Assembly (NCBI GenBank): GCA_021805955.1
Contig: JAJZDO010000035.1
Location: forward strand, 1 to 5,928
Direction of reading: 5' to 3'
DNA from: Acidobacteriota bacterium
GTDB lineage: Bacteria > Acidobacteriota > Terriglobia > Terriglobales > Acidobacteriaceae
DNA: 5,928 bases
Of the stretch, positions 5,184 to 5,928 are shown in pieces. Made by a program: the position numbers and the translations under genes. Each line of letters starts with the position of its first letter. Within the stretch, counting starts at the first letter, position 1. The notes beneath the pieces are model-generated. The model did not search any database. It was not told the DNA's origin and saw only the letters and a list, made by a program, of their open reading frames with translations.

Positions 5184-5928
5184 GACGCATCTTCGTTTCA
5201 GCTGTCTTGGCGGGCTGCCTGGTGAGCAGCGGGATATGCCAACTCCAGAATGCCAGCGCGCCTACGCAGACGGTTTGCGCCGACATGAAGAAGGCCCCCG
5301 TCCCTGCGGGCGACCAGCCTGACTCCGCCCAGCTCAAGCAAATGGCCGGATGCGATTCGAAAAAGCTCTACTACGGGATCGGAGAAAAAGCAGACTTCAT
5401 TGCGGCGCGTATGTGCGCCTATGTGCAACGGGCCAACGGGAGTGGAGTGGTGTTCGGCGGCCCAGCCATTTTGATGATGCTCTACGCGAACGGAGACGGC
5501 GTGTCGCGCAACTATACTCTGGCGGAAAAATTTGCCTGCGAAGCTGGCGGCGCACCGGCGGAGATCGACGGCCGCATCGAACACCTGGAGAAGTTGCGGC
5601 AGCAACACTGGACGGGAAAGAACTTCGACCTGTGCGACGACATTACCAGCGGACATATGGCGGGATACTGCACTCTTTTGCAATCGCAAATGCAGGCCGC
5701 CAAACGAGAGAGCCGCCTGGATGCGATCGTCGATGCTTGGAGTACGGCGGAACGGCAGGCGTTTCAACCGCTGCAAGCGGCGTCCAACAGGTTTATCAAC
5801 ACGCGCGCCGAGAAGGAAGTCGACCAAAGCGGCACCGCCGGGGCTTCGTTTGTGATCGCAGAAAAAACATCCCTCCAGAATAGATTTTTTGCTGCGCTAC
5901 AAACGTTGCAGCATGGAAAACTGCCCCT
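5174..5928 (+). CDS. Secreted or lipoprotein-type protein with Sel1-like and LprI/DUF1311-like regions, 3'-truncated
   Basis: An open frame from ATG 5174 runs without a stop to the window edge, giving at least 251 residues. The N-terminus MELRRIFVSAVLAGC has a positive start, a short hydrophobic stretch and a lipobox-like LAGC (12-15), so it may be a lipoprotein; cleavage further on near residue 29 by signal peptidase I is the alternative. The mature part is rich in cysteine (C22, C35, C60, C81, C122, C154, C166), suggesting a periplasmic, disulfide-bonded protein. Residues about 97-125, with LYANGDGVSRNYTLAEKFAC, look like one Sel1-type helical repeat. Residues about 154-250, with C154, C166, W189, the RAEKEVDQSGTA block (211-222) and a helical end, resemble the LprI-type lysozyme inhibitor/DUF1311 domain. 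It overlaps the upstream reductase by 10 nt and has its own ribosome site, so the two are probably one operon. The family call is from memory of motifs; function is unproven. Confidence 0.75.
   Translation, partial: MELRRIFVSAVLAGCLVSSGICQLQNASAPTQTVCADMKKAPVPAGDQPDSAQLKQMAGCDSKKLYYGIGEKADFIAARMCAYVQRANGSGVVFGGPAILMMLYANGDGVSRNYTLAEKFACEAGGAPAEIDGRIEHLEKLRQQHWTGKNFDLCDDITSGHMAGYCTLLQSQMQAAKRESRLDAIVDAWSTAERQAFQPLQAASNRFINTRAEKEVDQSGTAGASFVIAEKTSLQNRFFAALQTLQHGKLP

Noticed and set aside
5198..5827. A 209-codon minus-strand open frame at the right end.
   Set aside because: It is antisense to the secreted Sel1/LprI-like gene, whose frame has a ribosome site, a signal peptide and recognisable motifs.
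5350..5883. A 177-codon plus-strand frame at the right end.
   Set aside because: It is a different-frame shadow of the gene starting at 5174; its product is arginine-rich and featureless.

Overview
The window is about 5.9 kb of moderately GC-rich bacterial DNA and reads as ordinary chromosome with one small accessory insert. The gene content (a lipopolysaccharide-type phosphatase, housekeeping FabH, a small SRP RNA without an Alu domain) points to a Gram-negative-type soil or environmental bacterium. The style of the FabH, the short-chain dehydrogenase and the Sel1/LprI-like secreted protein suggests Acidobacteriota, but that is an impression from remembered protein families, not a search result.

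Layout. Positions 1-839 (+) hold the 3' part of a glucose-fructose-oxidoreductase-like Gfo/Idh/MocA enzyme. It converges on a minus-strand pair: an LpxH-like metallophosphoesterase (2285-1476) followed by a family 2 glycosyltransferase (1600-857). These two genes overlap out of frame by 125 nt. A 169-bp AT-richer spacer with a 10-bp direct repeat and a perfect operator-like dyad leads into a plus-strand type II toxin-antitoxin module (Phd/YefM-type antitoxin 2455-2688, PIN-domain toxin 2676-3077). The toxin gene ends 2 bp from the end of fabH, which lies on the minus strand (4096-3080, TTG start). Upstream of fabH, on the same strand, is a gene for the small bacterial signal recognition particle RNA (about 4286-4190). 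Divergent from it are a short-chain dehydrogenase/reductase with an unusual active site (4383-5183, +) and an overlapping secreted or lipoprotein gene (from 5174, +) that runs off the right edge.

How the parts fit. The metallophosphoesterase and glycosyltransferase form a likely envelope-biogenesis operon. FabH starts fatty-acid synthesis and the SRP RNA serves membrane-protein targeting. The reductase and the secreted Sel1/LprI-like protein are translationally linked by overlap, but their joint role is unknown. The toxin-antitoxin pair is the only part that looks horizontally acquired. I see no CRISPR array, tRNA, rRNA, transposase or phage gene. I do not see a clearly new multi-gene system. 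The observations most worth checking are the reductase with a displaced catalytic tyrosine and its secreted partner, and the long antiparallel-frame overlap of the envelope pair.
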